From Alphaproteobacteria bacterium (GTDB taxonomy: Bacteria > Pseudomonadota > Alphaproteobacteria > Sphingomonadales > Rhodothalassiaceae), in NCBI GenBank assembly GCA_003694205.1, contig RFKS01000015.1, forward strand, positions 1-7,580: a stretch of DNA of 7,580 bases. Reading direction: 5' to 3'. The notes below the pieces were generated by a model. It saw only the letters and a program-made list of their open reading frames with translations, was not told the origin of the DNA and searched no databases. Shown piece by piece: positions 1 to 5,986 of this stretch. Made by a program: the position numbers and the translations under genes. The number at the start of each line of letters is the position of its first letter. The stretch's first letter is position 1.

Positions 1-81
1 ACTCTAAAGAGAGGGGGACGACTGCACGAAGCATTGATGGGCGGTCCTCACTGCACCGCAGACCAAATCATGCGCATGGAG

Positions 82-112
82 TTGCTTGAACCTTAAAGCA
101 AAATTGCTTTGA
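82..112. promoter_or_regulatory. Putative operator: three alternating AAGCAA half-sites
   Basis: Three 9-bp elements lie at 82-90 (TTGCTTGAA), 93-101 (TTAAAGCAA) and 104-112 (TTGCTTTGA). Each is separated from the next by exactly 2 bp, so the period is 11 bp, about one helical turn. Orientation alternates: read in one direction they are TTCAAGCAA, TTAAAGCAA and TCAAAGCAA, all sharing AAGCAA. The middle element therefore forms a near-perfect 20-bp palindrome with each neighbour. Helical phasing and dyad symmetry suggest binding of a dimeric regulator. I do not recognise the motif as a known box (it is not FNR/FixK, LexA or a lux box). The regulated gene could be prfC or a gene to the left of the window. 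Confidence 0.45.
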
Positions 113-268
113 GCGGGCGGCTGGCACGCCAATTGCTCCTGTTGCGTCACGGGACCCGATGCGGGGCCTGTGGGTGGATCCGCCCTGGAACGGGGGCACG
201 GGGCGGGTTGCCGGCCGTCGGTCGGGGGAAGAGGAAGGCTGACGGCCTCGTGAAGGAGAGGGGGAAGC

Positions 269-296
269 GAGGGTCGCCGGGCATCCGGCGGCCCTC
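269..296 (+). terminator. Terminator-like hairpin in the prfC leader
   Basis: The arms 269-280 (GAGGGTCGCCGG) and 285-296 (CCGGCGGCCCTC) pair over 12 bp with one G-U wobble around the 4-nt loop GCAT. The transcript then reads TTTC, a short U-run. The stem is very GC-rich and should be stable. The U-run is weak for a classical intrinsic terminator, so this may be a terminator of an upstream transcript, an attenuator in the prfC leader, or just a stable hairpin. It ends 108 nt before the prfC start codon. Confidence 0.45.
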
Positions 297-333
297 TTTC
301 GAGGCGGCGGGTGTTGTCCCCGGGGTGTGCCGG

Positions 334-356
334 TTCCTTTCTCCCTTTTCTTTTTC
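334..356 (+). other. 23-nt pure pyrimidine tract
   Basis: Every base from 334 to 356 on the plus strand is C or T, ending with five T. It lies between the leader hairpin and the prfC ribosome binding site. A short CCGG...CCGG pairing (320-323 with 330-333) sits directly before it, but a 4-bp stem is too short to call a terminator. Such an unstructured tract could keep the leader open or bind a protein; no specific role can be shown. Confidence 0.3.
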
Positions 357-395
357 GCGCCATTTTCTATGGTGCGCGCCGATTTCCCTGAATAC

Positions 396-399
396 GGAG
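396..399 (+). promoter_or_regulatory. Ribosome binding site deciding the prfC start
   Basis: GGAG lies 5 nt before the ATG at 405. The other in-frame candidates, GTG at 327 and ATG at 369, have no Shine-Dalgarno match, the latter being preceded by CATTTTCT. The protein from 405 also begins at the same place relative to the G1 loop as known RF3 proteins. Confidence 0.7.
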
Positions 400-404
400 C
401 CCTC

Positions 405-2000
405 ATGCATCTCGTCGACGAGATCGCCCGCCGCCGGACCTTTGCGATCATCGCGCATCCCGACGCCGGCAAGACGACGCTGACCGAAAAGCTGCTGCTT
501 TACGGCGGCGCGATCGAGCTTGCCGGCGCCGTCAAGGCGCGCGGCGAACGCCGGCGGGCGCGTTCGGACTGGCTCAAGGTGGAGCAGGAGCGCGGCATTT
601 CCGTCACCTCCTCGGTGATGACCTTTGGTCGCGGCGAGACCGTCTTCAATCTGCTCGACACGCCCGGGCACGAGGACTTCTCCGAGGACACCTACCGCGT
701 GCTGAGCGCCGTCGATTCCGCGGTTATGGTGCTCGACGCGGCCAAGGGTATCGAGGCGCAGACGCTGAAGCTGTTCGAGGTCTGCCGCCTGCGCGACATG
801 CCGATCATCACCTTCATCAACAAGATGGATCGCGATGCCCGCGAGCCCTTCGCGCTGCTTGAGGAGATCGAGGAGCGGCTGGCGCTCGATGTCGCCCCCC
901 TGACCTGGCCGATCGGCATGGGACGGCGCTTCCGGGGCTGCTACGACCTTTTGCACGAACGGCTGTTGCTGTTCGATGCCGGGGATCGCGACAGCCGGCG
1001 CGCGCCGATCCCGCTCAAGGGGCTCGACGATCCCGAACTCGCGCACCTCCTTGATGCCGATCAGCTTTCCGAATTGCGCGAGGAGGTGGAGATGGTGCGC
1101 GGGCTGACCCGTCCCTTTGATCTCGGCGCCTATCGCGAAGGGCATCTGACGCCGGTCTATTTCGGGAGTGCCCTGAACAGCTTCGGTGTCGAGGCACTGC
1201 TCGACGGCATTCGCGATCATGCGCCGCCGCCACGGCCGCAGCCGGCGCTGACGCGGATGGTGGTGCCCGAGGAAGAGCGGCTCAGCGGATTCATCTTCAA
1301 GATCCAGGCGAACATGGACCCCAGGCACCGTGACCGCATGGCCTTCATGCGCCTCGCCTCGGGCCGCTTTCGCCGCGGCATGAAGCTCCTTCACGTGCGC
1401 AGCGGCAAGTCGCTCGCGGTGCACAATGCGCAGCTCTTCTTTGCCCAGGAGCGCGAGCGGGTGGAGGAGGCGGTGGCCGGCGACATCATCGGCATCCCCA
1501 ATCACGGCGGCTTTCATATCGGCGATACGCTGAGCGAGGGCGAGGCGCTGGCCTTTACCGGCGTGCCCGCCTTCGCGCCCGAGCTGCTGCAGCGGGTGCG
1601 TCCCGAGGATCCGATGAAGGCGAAGCACCTGTCACGCGCGCTCGTGCAGCTCGCCGAGGAGGGTGCGGCTTCGGTCTTCAAGACGCTCGTCGGCTCGGAC
1701 TGGATCGTCGGTGTCGTGGGCGCCCTGCAATTCGATATCCTCGCCGACCGCATTCGTGGCGAGTTCAACATCCCGGTACGCTTCGAGCCGACCGAGCTTA
1801 TGACGGCGCGCTGGCTGGACGCTGACGAGCCGCGCCTGCTCAAGCGACTCATCGACAGCACACGCTCGGCCATCGCCGAGGACCATACCGGCCGGCCGGT
1901 CTATCTCGCGCGCAATGCCTGGCACCTCAACAAGGGCATCGAGGACTGGCCGGAGGTGCGATTTCTCAAGGTCCGGGGGGCCGAAACCGGCCAGGGCTAG
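405..2000 (+). CDS. prfC: Peptide chain release factor 3 (RF3)
   Basis: Cytoplasmic translational GTPase that recycles release factors RF1 and RF2 from the ribosome after peptide release. From the ATG at 405 the product is 531 residues, close to the 529 of E. coli RF3. Visible GTPase motifs: P-loop HPDAGKTT (18-25), switch I region RGISVTSSV (63-71), G3 DTPGH (85-89) and G4 NKMD (139-142). The stretch KSDW-like SDW (54-56), FKIQANMDPRHRDR (298-311) in domain II, and APELLQRVRPEDPMK with the HLSRALVQLAEEGA segment in domain III are RF3 hallmarks that separate it from EF-G and LepA. The gene stands alone and converges with the minus-strand gene that ends 45 bp away, with no partner in its direction. 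No truncation or frameshift is seen. The long non-coding leader with a hairpin could regulate it, but nothing here proves this. Confidence 0.97.
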   Translation: MHLVDEIARRRTFAIIAHPDAGKTTLTEKLLLYGGAIELAGAVKARGERRRARSDWLKVEQERGISVTSSVMTFGRGETVFNLLDTPGHEDFSEDTYRVLSAVDSAVMVLDAAKGIEAQTLKLFEVCRLRDMPIITFINKMDRDAREPFALLEEIEERLALDVAPLTWPIGMGRRFRGCYDLLHERLLLFDAGDRDSRRAPIPLKGLDDPELAHLLDADQLSELREEVEMVRGLTRPFDLGAYREGHLTPVYFGSALNSFGVEALLDGIRDHAPPPRPQPALTRMVVPEEERLSGFIFKIQANMDPRHRDRMAFMRLASGRFRRGMKLLHVRSGKSLAVHNAQLFFAQERERVEEAVAGDIIGIPNHGGFHIGDTLSEGEALAFTGVPAFAPELLQRVRPEDPMKAKHLSRALVQLAEEGAASVFKTLVGSDWIVGVVGALQFDILADRIRGEFNIPVRFEPTELMTARWLDADEPRLLKRLIDSTRSAIAEDHTGRPVYLARNAWHLNKGIEDWPEVRFLKVRGAETGQG

Positions 2001-2045
2001 GGCGGGGCAAGAGCCCTCGCTTCGGAACGGCCTTTGTATGAGGAC
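2001..2045. other. Convergent intergenic gap
   Basis: This 45-bp gap separates the stop of prfC (plus) from the stop of the E1-nitroreductase gene (minus). A weak hairpin can form between AGGGCT (1993-1998) and AGCCCT (2012-2017), overlapping the prfC stop, and GGCCG/CGGCC pairs at 1979-1992 inside the prfC end. Neither is followed by a proper T-run on either strand, so I see no convincing intrinsic terminator; termination may be Rho-dependent or lie inside the opposing gene. Confidence 0.5.
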
Positions 2046-4103
2046 TCAGCCGCGCTCCAGCCACAGGCGCGCGAGCGGCAGGCGTGTCGAGCGTGGGCCA
2101 ATGCGGCGGCGCGGCGTGCCGATACGGCCGGCGAAGACCGTCTCCTCGCTCGCCGGACCATGGACACGATCGGCGAGGTTGGCGATGCGTTCGGCCTTCT
2201 CCTGCGTCCGGTGCCATTCCCAGCATTGCCCGCCGTGCCGGGCATGATGGGCGAAGATGATCGGGGCGAAGCTCGGCTGCACGGTGAGGCCATGGCGGGT
2301 TGCGGTCAGCCAGAAGCGCTGCAGGCGCTGTCCGGCCGCGATCCAGTCCGCGATCCGGCGCGGTCGCCGCCCGTCGCGCCAGCGCACCGTCAGATGCGCG
2401 GCGCAGGAGAGCCCGGGCAACAGATCGAGCTGTAGCGCCGCCAGCGCGCCGCCGCCGAGATATCGATTGAGCAGCCGCGTCCGCCACCAGCGGGCATTGG
2501 CCCAGCGCATGAGGCGCACGGTCAGCGGGTCGAGACCGACGGCGGCGGCCGGGATGCCCTCGCTCGTTTGCTCGCTGCCGAAACGGATCACCCGCTCGTG
2601 CACGCGGTGGCATTCGCGAATGGCGAGGCGCAGGCGCGTGGCGGCCATGTTGAGCCGGGTCGCCATCCATCTTTCGGCAGGAGCCGTATGCCAGCAGATA
2701 TCGAATTCCGGGCCCCATGCCGCCGCGAGCGCACGCTTCTCGGCCTCACCGAGCGGCCAGCGCCGGTACGCGGTGCGGTCGACCGAGCGAATGGTGATGA
2801 AGGGGGCAAGCGGGTCGGGCTCGAGCCCCTGCGCCGGCGAAAAGACGACGTCGATGCAATTCCTGTCCTGCGTCAGCGCCTGCCAGCGGCACTGGAGTCC
2901 GTGATCCGCGGCGGCGATGCGCATGGTCTCGAGCAGGGCACCGACAGCGAGCCAGACCGGCCGCCCGTCAGCATATTCATAGACGTTGGCGCCGGCTTCG
3001 TGCTGCACATGGACGCGCACATGAAGTGGCCCGATCCGCTCGAATCGCCAGGGCTGGTCGTTGTCGCCCGAGGGCGCCCAGCGCGCGATATCGAGGATGC
3101 GGTCGAGCACCGGCGCATCCGGTGACAGGCGTTCCTCCTCACCGGCCGGCCGGGGCCGTGCGATGCGTGCGATCCAGCGAGCGGCGACAGCAATCTGGAG
3201 GCGCCGCAAGGGATGCGCGTTGCCGCCCCGGTGGCGGCCCTTCCTGTAAAGGCCGCGATAGGGATCGAACTGGTGAAACACCGGTGCCGGCTCGACGCGG
3301 CCGCGGCGGAGCAGAATCTTGACCGCCTCGGTGCCCAGAATCGCACTCGCCATCTGGCAGGCCATCGGCGTCGAGGGGCCCGCCTTGGCTGCGAAATCGA
3401 CACGTCCGGGATCGACGAGTGCCCGCCGGTGCAGGCCCTTCGGGGCAAGGCCCACCATGAACTTCACATATTGCCGCTCGACGGGTTCGCCCTCGAGCCG
3501 GAAATACTCCTCGAAGCTCATGCCGCCGGGCAGAAAGCTGAGCCAGCCGACGCCATGTCCGAGCGGCGCCAGGGTGATCGCGGGAATGCCGCGCTTGTGC
3601 GCCTTGGCAAACAGGGCGCGCCGGACGTCGAGAACGAAGAAGTCGAGGCCGTCGACGAGAAGGTCAACGCCGTCGAGGAAGGAATCGAGATTGTCGTCAC
3701 GTACGCCTTCGGCAAACCGGGTGATCCGCGCCTCGGGATTGATCTCGCCGACCATCCCGGCGACGACCGACAACTTGTCGCGCCCGAGCGTGCTCATGAA
3801 GGCGCCGGCCTGCCGGTTCATGTTGGCGAGATCGAAGCGGTCGAAATCGGCGAGGTGAAACCGGCCGATGCCGAGCCGCGCCAGTGTCAACGCATGGGCG
3901 CCGCCGACCCCGCCGAGGCCGGCGATCGCCACCGTGCGATCGCGCAGCATCTGCTGTTCCCATTCGGTGAGCCAGCCGAGCGTACGAGAGAATGCCGCGC
4001 CGTAATCGAAGGCGGGCGCGCCCGACGCCGATGGCAGGGCGGTTCTCTCCCGCTGAACGGGAGGCGAAGACGGGGCGTTGCATGTCGCGGTACGGCGTGC
4101 CAT
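2046..4103 (-). CDS. E1/ThiF-like adenylyltransferase fused to nitroreductase-like domain
   Basis: A 685-residue two-domain protein of the Rv1355c/MoeY-like kind. The N-terminal E1 domain (about 33-300) carries the nucleotide loop GLGGVGG (62-68), acidic D86 and D88, the N-x-N-R-Q motif (94-98), K110 and D151/D154 in the DLLVDGLD strand, matching the ATP- and Mg-binding residues of MoeB/ThiF. It lacks the paired CxxC zinc motifs of MoeB. The rest (about 330-680) is a flavin nitroreductase fold: RWAPSGDNDQPWRF (341-354), helix GALLETMRIAAADHGL (388-403), AGQRLQRFWLTATRHGLTVQP (590-610) and a terminal FAGRIGTPRRR segment. E1 domains adenylate carboxylates; nitroreductases do FMN-dependent redox, so a coupled activation and redox step is plausible, but the substrate is unknown. 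It starts 12 nt after the acyltransferase stop, implying co-transcription. No clear Shine-Dalgarno is visible, which hints at translational coupling. The first ~30 residues are low-complexity, so the true start could be slightly internal. Confidence 0.9.
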   Translation of the reverse strand: MARRTATCNAPSSPPVQRERTALPSASGAPAFDYGAAFSRTLGWLTEWEQQMLRDRTVAIAGLGGVGGAHALTLARLGIGRFHLADFDRFDLANMNRQAGAFMSTLGRDKLSVVAGMVGEINPEARITRFAEGVRDDNLDSFLDGVDLLVDGLDFFVLDVRRALFAKAHKRGIPAITLAPLGHGVGWLSFLPGGMSFEEYFRLEGEPVERQYVKFMVGLAPKGLHRRALVDPGRVDFAAKAGPSTPMACQMASAILGTEAVKILLRRGRVEPAPVFHQFDPYRGLYRKGRHRGGNAHPLRRLQIAVAARWIARIARPRPAGEEERLSPDAPVLDRILDIARWAPSGDNDQPWRFERIGPLHVRVHVQHEAGANVYEYADGRPVWLAVGALLETMRIAAADHGLQCRWQALTQDRNCIDVVFSPAQGLEPDPLAPFITIRSVDRTAYRRWPLGEAEKRALAAAWGPEFDICWHTAPAERWMATRLNMAATRLRLAIRECHRVHERVIRFGSEQTSEGIPAAAVGLDPLTVRLMRWANARWWRTRLLNRYLGGGALAALQLDLLPGLSCAAHLTVRWRDGRRPRRIADWIAAGQRLQRFWLTATRHGLTVQPSFAPIIFAHHARHGGQCWEWHRTQEKAERIANLADRVHGPASEETVFAGRIGTPRRRIGPRSTRLPLARLWLERG

Positions 4104-4115
4104 GGCCCGATCTAT

Positions 4116-4913
4116 TCAGCTCCGGGCGAGGAGCCGGGCCGGCAGCGGCCAGATGGATCCATGATCGGTAATCGCGCCCCAGACGTCCGGTCGCCGCATG
4201 TAGATTTCGGCGAGCAGCGCGTCCATATCGCGATAGACCGGATAGCGGATACCATGATAGTCGACGCGTTCGCCCGTTTTCTCGAACCGGATGCCAAGCC
4301 GCAACAAAAGCCGGATCAGCGCCGGCTCGACGATGGCAACCACATGCGTCATCGCATTGTCACGCGTCATCTGCACGATGGCACGCATCAGCCCGAGCGT
4401 GATGCTCGGCACGGCGCGCCGCCCGAGGATATCCGGCTCCGCGTCGGCTGGCGGGGCGGGATAGAGCCCATCGTCGCAACGCTTGCGAAACTCCTTGGAG
4501 ATCGAGAAACGGGAAATCTCGGCCGTGAGGCGGCGTGGCAGGACCTGTTCCGGGAATTCGGCGAGACGCGGGGAGACACGCCGCGCCGGCAGGCCGAGAT
4601 GTGGCTCCTCCTCGCGCGGCAGGATGAGACGCACGGTGCCGGCAATGAGCCCCGAGGGCTTGTGCATGAGAAGGCAGTGCGCCGCATGGGCATCCGCCGC
4701 GTCCGTCTCGAGTCCGCCAGGATTTGCCGCCGGGTCCTCGAAACCGGTTTCCAGGCAATAGACCTGGTAACGCAGCCGCTGCGCCTTTTCGATCAATTCC
4801 GCCGTGTCGCAGCGAACAACGTCAAAGCATCGATAGTAAATATCCGTCCAGTCCGGGACCGCTGCGGCCTGTGTGCGCGATGCCGGGACCGCGCCGCCTG
4901 CCTGAAATGCCAT
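4116..4913 (-). CDS. PEP-CTERM/exosortase-associated N-acyltransferase (N-acyl amino acid synthase-like)
   Basis: A 265-residue GNAT-fold acyltransferase related to LuxI-type autoinducer synthases and to FeeM-like N-acyl amino acid synthases. Diagnostic segments: RYQVYCLETGFE (48-59), the start of the family's conserved core; HCLLMHKPSGLIAGTVRLILP, ending at 99 (strand with acyl-donor contacts); and EISRFSI (132-138), equivalent to the E-x-S-R motif of LuxI enzymes. The C-terminal half includes GLMRAIVQMTRDNAMTHVVAIVEP and a GIRFEKTGERVDYHG segment, again family-like. Members of this family recur beside exosortase/PEP-CTERM genes, and some make long-chain N-acyl amino acids from acyl-ACP. The first ~20 residues are poorly conserved; upstream there is only a weak GGTGG. 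It is the first gene of a two-gene minus-strand unit and is divergent from the exopolysaccharide genes. A homoserine-lactone product cannot be excluded, but an N-acyl amino acid is more likely. Confidence 0.9.
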   Translation of the reverse strand: MAFQAGGAVPASRTQAAAVPDWTDIYYRCFDVVRCDTAELIEKAQRLRYQVYCLETGFEDPAANPGGLETDAADAHAAHCLLMHKPSGLIAGTVRLILPREEEPHLGLPARRVSPRLAEFPEQVLPRRLTAEISRFSISKEFRKRCDDGLYPAPPADAEPDILGRRAVPSITLGLMRAIVQMTRDNAMTHVVAIVEPALIRLLLRLGIRFEKTGERVDYHGIRYPVYRDMDALLAEIYMRRPDVWGAITDHGSIWPLPARLLARS

Positions 4914-4991
4914 GAGACCACCAACTCGGTTTTAACAAGAGACGCTCCATTCCGACTCCACCCTTATTTCACCGCCATCCTATCGAGAGGA

Positions 4992-5012
4992 CCCTTAAGT
5001 TTTCCTAAAGGG
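4992..5012. promoter_or_regulatory. Imperfect inverted repeat, candidate operator
   Basis: Arms CCCTTAAG (4992-4999) and CTAAAGGG (5005-5012) match as reverse complements at 7 of 8 positions, around the spacer TTTTC. It lies 79 bp upstream of the acyltransferase start. It contains TTAA-N7-TAAA, one base off the CtrA consensus TTAA-N7-TTAA of alphaproteobacteria, which may be chance in an AT-rich stretch. No regulator is identified. Confidence 0.3.
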
Positions 5013-5104
5013 GCGCGTTGGAGCGGCGCCCAACTCGGCCTTCAATATGGCGAAAATATGGGGCTTTAATAAATTGTAGGGATTTCTTGGTCAGAATTTG
5101 CGCA

Positions 5105-5126
5105 CTCGAATTTTTATCACTTCGAG
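5105..5126. promoter_or_regulatory. Inverted repeat CTCGAA-N10-TTCGAG
   Basis: Perfect 6-bp arms at 5105-5110 and 5121-5126 are separated by the AT-rich 10-nt TTTTTATCAC. The arm centres are 16 bp apart. It could be an operator or a short hairpin in the divergent region. The arms are short, so chance occurrence is quite possible. Confidence 0.2.
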
Positions 5127-5243
5127 GACGCCGGTTATGGCGGGTGAACGGAGATTGGAGGTCGGATCAGGACCACCGGTAGCTGCATCGCCCGATGGCG
5201 GATGGAGGCCATGGCGCAAGGGGTCCCCGCTGGGCGGGTCAGC

Positions 5244-5272
5244 TTGTTTCATGCTATGAGCCTGTGTAGGGT
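5244..5272 (+). promoter_or_regulatory. Weak sigma-70-like promoter candidate
   Basis: TTGTTT (5244-5249) and TAGGGT (5267-5272) are separated by 17 bp and stand 46 bp before the export lipoprotein start. The -35 is acceptable, the -10 matches only the most conserved positions. This is the best-spaced pair I found, but alphaproteobacterial promoters are hard to call by eye. Confidence 0.2.
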
Positions 5273-5276
5273 CGGC

Positions 5277-5296
5277 GCCCGGCCGTATGGTCGGGC
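5277..5296 (+). promoter_or_regulatory. Leader hairpin just before the export gene
   Basis: GCCCGGCC (5277-5284) pairs with GGTCGGGC (5289-5296) over 8 bp including one G-U, around the loop GTAT. It ends 12 nt before the GGGGA ribosome binding site (5309-5313) of the next gene, so it could stabilise the 5' end or influence initiation. No T-run follows, so it is not a terminator. Confidence 0.35.
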
Positions 5297-5317
5297 AAAC
5301 GGGGTCGTGGGGACGAA

Positions 5318-5926
5318 ATGATTGCAAGGATTTTCGCCACTCTCTTCGGTTTTCTGTTGCTCGCGGGATGTGCTGCGGGGACGCCGCCGCCACCCGACTC
5401 GGCGGCCGGTGGCGCCGATGCACCGCTGTACCGGATCGGGGCCGGCGATGCGCTCGAGATCTTCGTCTGGCGCAATCCGGATCTGACAACGACGGTGACG
5501 GTCCGGCCCGACGGCCGGATCACGGTGCCGCTCATCAATGACCTCGAAGCCAGCGGCAAGACGCCAACCGAGCTCGCCCGGGACATCGAGAAGGCGCTTT
5601 CGGTCTATGTCCAGGATCCGCTGGTGACCGTCGTCGTTTCGGGCTTCGTCGGCACCTTCGATCAGCAGGTCCGGGTCGTGGGCGCCGCCGCCAATCCGGC
5701 CGCGATTCCCTATCGCGCCAATATGACGTTGCTCGACGTGATGATCTCTGTCGGCGGGCTCGCCGAATCGGCGGCCGGCAACCGCGCCAAGCTGATCCGG
5801 GTGGTCGAGGGCCGGCAGCAGGAATTCAGCATCCGCCTCGACGATCTTGTGAAGAACGGCGATATTTCGGCGAATGTAAAGGTTTATCCCGGAGACATCA
5901 TCATCATACCGCAGGCCTTTTTCTGA
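5318..5926 (+). CDS. XrtA/PEP-CTERM-type polysaccharide export lipoprotein (Wza-like OPX)
   Basis: A 202-residue outer-membrane lipoprotein for exopolysaccharide export. The signal peptide runs to lipobox LLAGC with lipidated C18; the next residue is Ala, consistent with outer-membrane sorting. The poly-export domain spans about 37-107, starting YRIGAGDALEIFVWRNPDL and including VRPDGRITVPLI, the family hallmark. A single SLBB-like domain follows (about 117-178, with VRVVGAAANPAAIPYR and LLDVMISVGGL), and the chain ends with YPGDIIIIPQAFF. It is much shorter than E. coli Wza and lacks its C-terminal transmembrane helix, as usual for the short export proteins of XrtA-associated clusters. The ATG at 5318 follows GGGGA by 4 nt. 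It is the first gene of a plus-strand unit; the chain-length gene begins 60 nt after its stop. Confidence 0.93.
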   Translation: MIARIFATLFGFLLLAGCAAGTPPPPDSAAGGADAPLYRIGAGDALEIFVWRNPDLTTTVTVRPDGRITVPLINDLEASGKTPTELARDIEKALSVYVQDPLVTVVVSGFVGTFDQQVRVVGAAANPAAIPYRANMTLLDVMISVGGLAESAAGNRAKLIRVVEGRQQEFSIRLDDLVKNGDISANVKVYPGDIIIIPQAFF

Positions 5927-5986
5927 TGAGGCTGCAGCCGGGAGATGGGTGCGGGGCGGACTGAGCGTGCGACGGAGCAGGGGTCA

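Larger units (their letters stand above)
1..404. other. Non-coding leader upstream of prfC
   Basis: I find no believable gene in these 404 bases: the open frames here are low-complexity, rich in Arg, Pro and Ser, and resemble no family. The stretch has two parts. Positions 1 to about 112 are relatively AT-rich and contain a perfect 10-bp palindrome CATGCGCATG (69-78) and the half-site cluster at 82-112. Positions 113 to 404 are GC-rich and hold an imperfect palindrome at 172-185, the terminator-like hairpin at 269-296, the 8-bp palindrome CCCCGGGG at 318-325 and a pyrimidine tract at 334-356. No tRNA, rRNA or riboswitch class was recognised. I cannot tell whether the left edge is the tail of an upstream transcript or an upstream divergent promoter. 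Confidence 0.7.
4914..5317. promoter_or_regulatory. Divergent promoter region between acyltransferase and export genes
   Basis: These 404 bases carry no believable gene. Positions 4914 to about 5120 are clearly more AT-rich than the flanking genes, as expected for promoters. Elements seen: inverted repeat 4992-5012; hairpin GGGCGC/GCGCCC (5011-5016 with 5026-5031); direct repeats of AATATGG at 5044-5050 and 5055-5061, 11 bp apart; on the minus strand TACAAT (5078-5073), a good -10 match but with no clear -35; inverted repeat 5105-5126; palindrome CATCGCCCGATG (5186-5197); and hairpin 5277-5296. A sigma-54 promoter was looked for, because some PEP-CTERM loci use one, but the best GG...GC pair (5089-5101) is spaced one base too short. 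Confidence 0.6.

Noticed and set aside
4..483. Small open frames in the prfC leader on both strands
   Set aside because: They are Arg/Pro/Ser-rich, without ribosome binding sites or family resemblance, and one runs into prfC in another frame.
147..1628. 493-codon open frame on the minus strand antisense to prfC
   Set aside because: It is a mirror of prfC codons with no family features, and prfC is certain on the plus strand.
1979..2017. Bidirectional terminator between prfC and the convergent gene
   Set aside because: Only 5-6-bp stems and no T-run on either strand.
3213..5069. 618-codon open frame on the plus strand, antisense to the acyltransferase and the E1-nitroreductase gene
   Set aside because: It spans two real genes and their junction, has no recognisable domain, and its composition (rich in Arg, Ala, Gly, His, Glu, Asp) is what the antisense of a GC-rich gene gives.
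5089..5101. Sigma-54-like promoter (TTGG...TTTGC)
   Set aside because: GG and GC are 11 bases apart instead of the required 12, and TGGCAC is matched poorly.
5091..5586. Minus-strand frames across the divergent region and the export gene start
   Set aside because: Low-complexity translations overlapping the well-supported export lipoprotein; no domain or good start signal.
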